From Amycolatopsis sp. 2-15 (GTDB taxonomy: Bacteria; Actinomycetota; Actinomycetes; Mycobacteriales; Pseudonocardiaceae), in assembly GCF_030285625.1 (NCBI RefSeq), contig NZ_CP127294.1, positions 6,108,001 to 6,172,000 on the forward strand: a stretch of 64,000 nucleotides of DNA. Reading direction: 5' to 3'. The notes beneath the pieces were generated by a model that saw only the letters and a program-made list of their open reading frames with translations, searched no databases and was not told the origin of the DNA. Within the stretch, counting starts at the first letter, position 1. Each line of letters begins with the position of its first letter. The position numbers and the translations under genes are program-made. Below are positions 63,840 through 64,000 of the stretch, piece after piece.

Positions 63840-64000
63840 GTGGTCCTGTGGTGGATCGGCAACGCCGTGCTGCTGTTCGTGGTGCTGCCCGTGGTCGTCG
63901 CCCTGCTCAACCGCGTGCTGGCCGCCGTCGAGCGGATCCGCGCCGCGGCCGACGACATCCTCGTGGGCGGCGTGCGCCTCGCGGGGCAGCTCGAACCCGT
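63840..64000 (+). CDS. Membrane protein, 5' end only
   Basis: GTG 63840 after AGGAGGCAACC, 11 bp past coxG. Translation begins VVLWWIGNAVLLFVVLPVVV then ALLNRVLAAVERIRAAADDI and runs off the window end. One N-terminal membrane helix followed by a helical soluble part. Likely the next gene of the cox operon; no family recognised from the 53 visible residues. Confidence 0.6.
   Translation, partial: MVLWWIGNAVLLFVVLPVVVALLNRVLAAVERIRAAADDILVGGVRLAGQLEP

Overview
The window is very GC-rich DNA with dense, short-spaced genes, frequent GTG starts, ATGA/GTGA stop-start overlaps and strongly G/C-biased third codon positions. Together with ESX-type (EspG/PPE/EspC/YbaB) genes, a DUF5753-XRE/DUF397 pair, a PknB-type kinase, HxlR/MarR/TetR/IclR regulators and a gabD1-like gene, this points to an actinomycete chromosome, most likely a Pseudonocardiaceae genus such as Amycolatopsis. 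The genus is inferred from gene content and was not tested by search.

Layout. 0.1-0.8 kb: a degraded secreted beta-helix gene. 1-4.4 kb: a transmembrane Ser/Thr kinase followed by two duplicated FHA proteins. 4.4-5.7 kb: a divergent MarR regulator and GTP cyclohydrolase II sharing two copies of one palindrome. 5.7-11.2 kb: a LacI regulator, a TSUP transporter and a form II (AYRGAGR) molybdenum hydroxylase set whose FAD subunit is frameshifted. 11.3-17.1 kb: small enzymes and regulators, including an HxlR regulator whose likely 21-bp operator occurs twice (before an MFS exporter and before a ketopantoate-reductase-like gene). 17.4-27.7 kb: an ESX/type VII satellite cluster (EspG, small partner, PPE-like Gly-rich protein, EspC-like, YbaB-like) ending in a 1847-residue WXG100-RHS polymorphic toxin with no visible immunity gene. 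28-29.3 kb: nitroreductase and TetR. 29.4-38.6 kb: a tightly packed CoA-thioester catabolic operon (CoA ligase, enoyl-CoA hydratase, two MaoC hydratases, biotin-dependent carboxylase beta and alpha, CitE-like lyase, luciferase-like oxidoreductase, SDR). 38.6-40 kb: succinate-semialdehyde dehydrogenase. 40.2-42.4 kb: an island of XRE regulators and a DUF397 gene bracketed by two similar terminators. 42.4-47.9 kb: an IclR-controlled catabolic cluster (intradiol dioxygenase, citryl-CoA lyase-like, CaiB CoA-transferase, amidohydrolase) with three GTCCG-N5-CGGAC sites. 48-54.3 kb: DNA ligase, an MprF-like membrane protein, an MHS transporter. 54.4-64 kb: two divergent form I type (AYXCSFR) carbon monoxide dehydrogenase operons back to back; the right one carries XdhC-YHS and CoxG accessory genes.

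Working together: the right edge looks built for oxidation of CO (or a related small substrate) by Mo hydroxylases, the middle for aromatic and branched acyl catabolism, and the 17-28 kb block for contact-dependent or secreted conflict through type VII secretion. Four genes near the left end look broken by single-base or small indels, which may be real decay or sequence error. No rRNA, tRNA, insertion sequence or CRISPR array was recognised.
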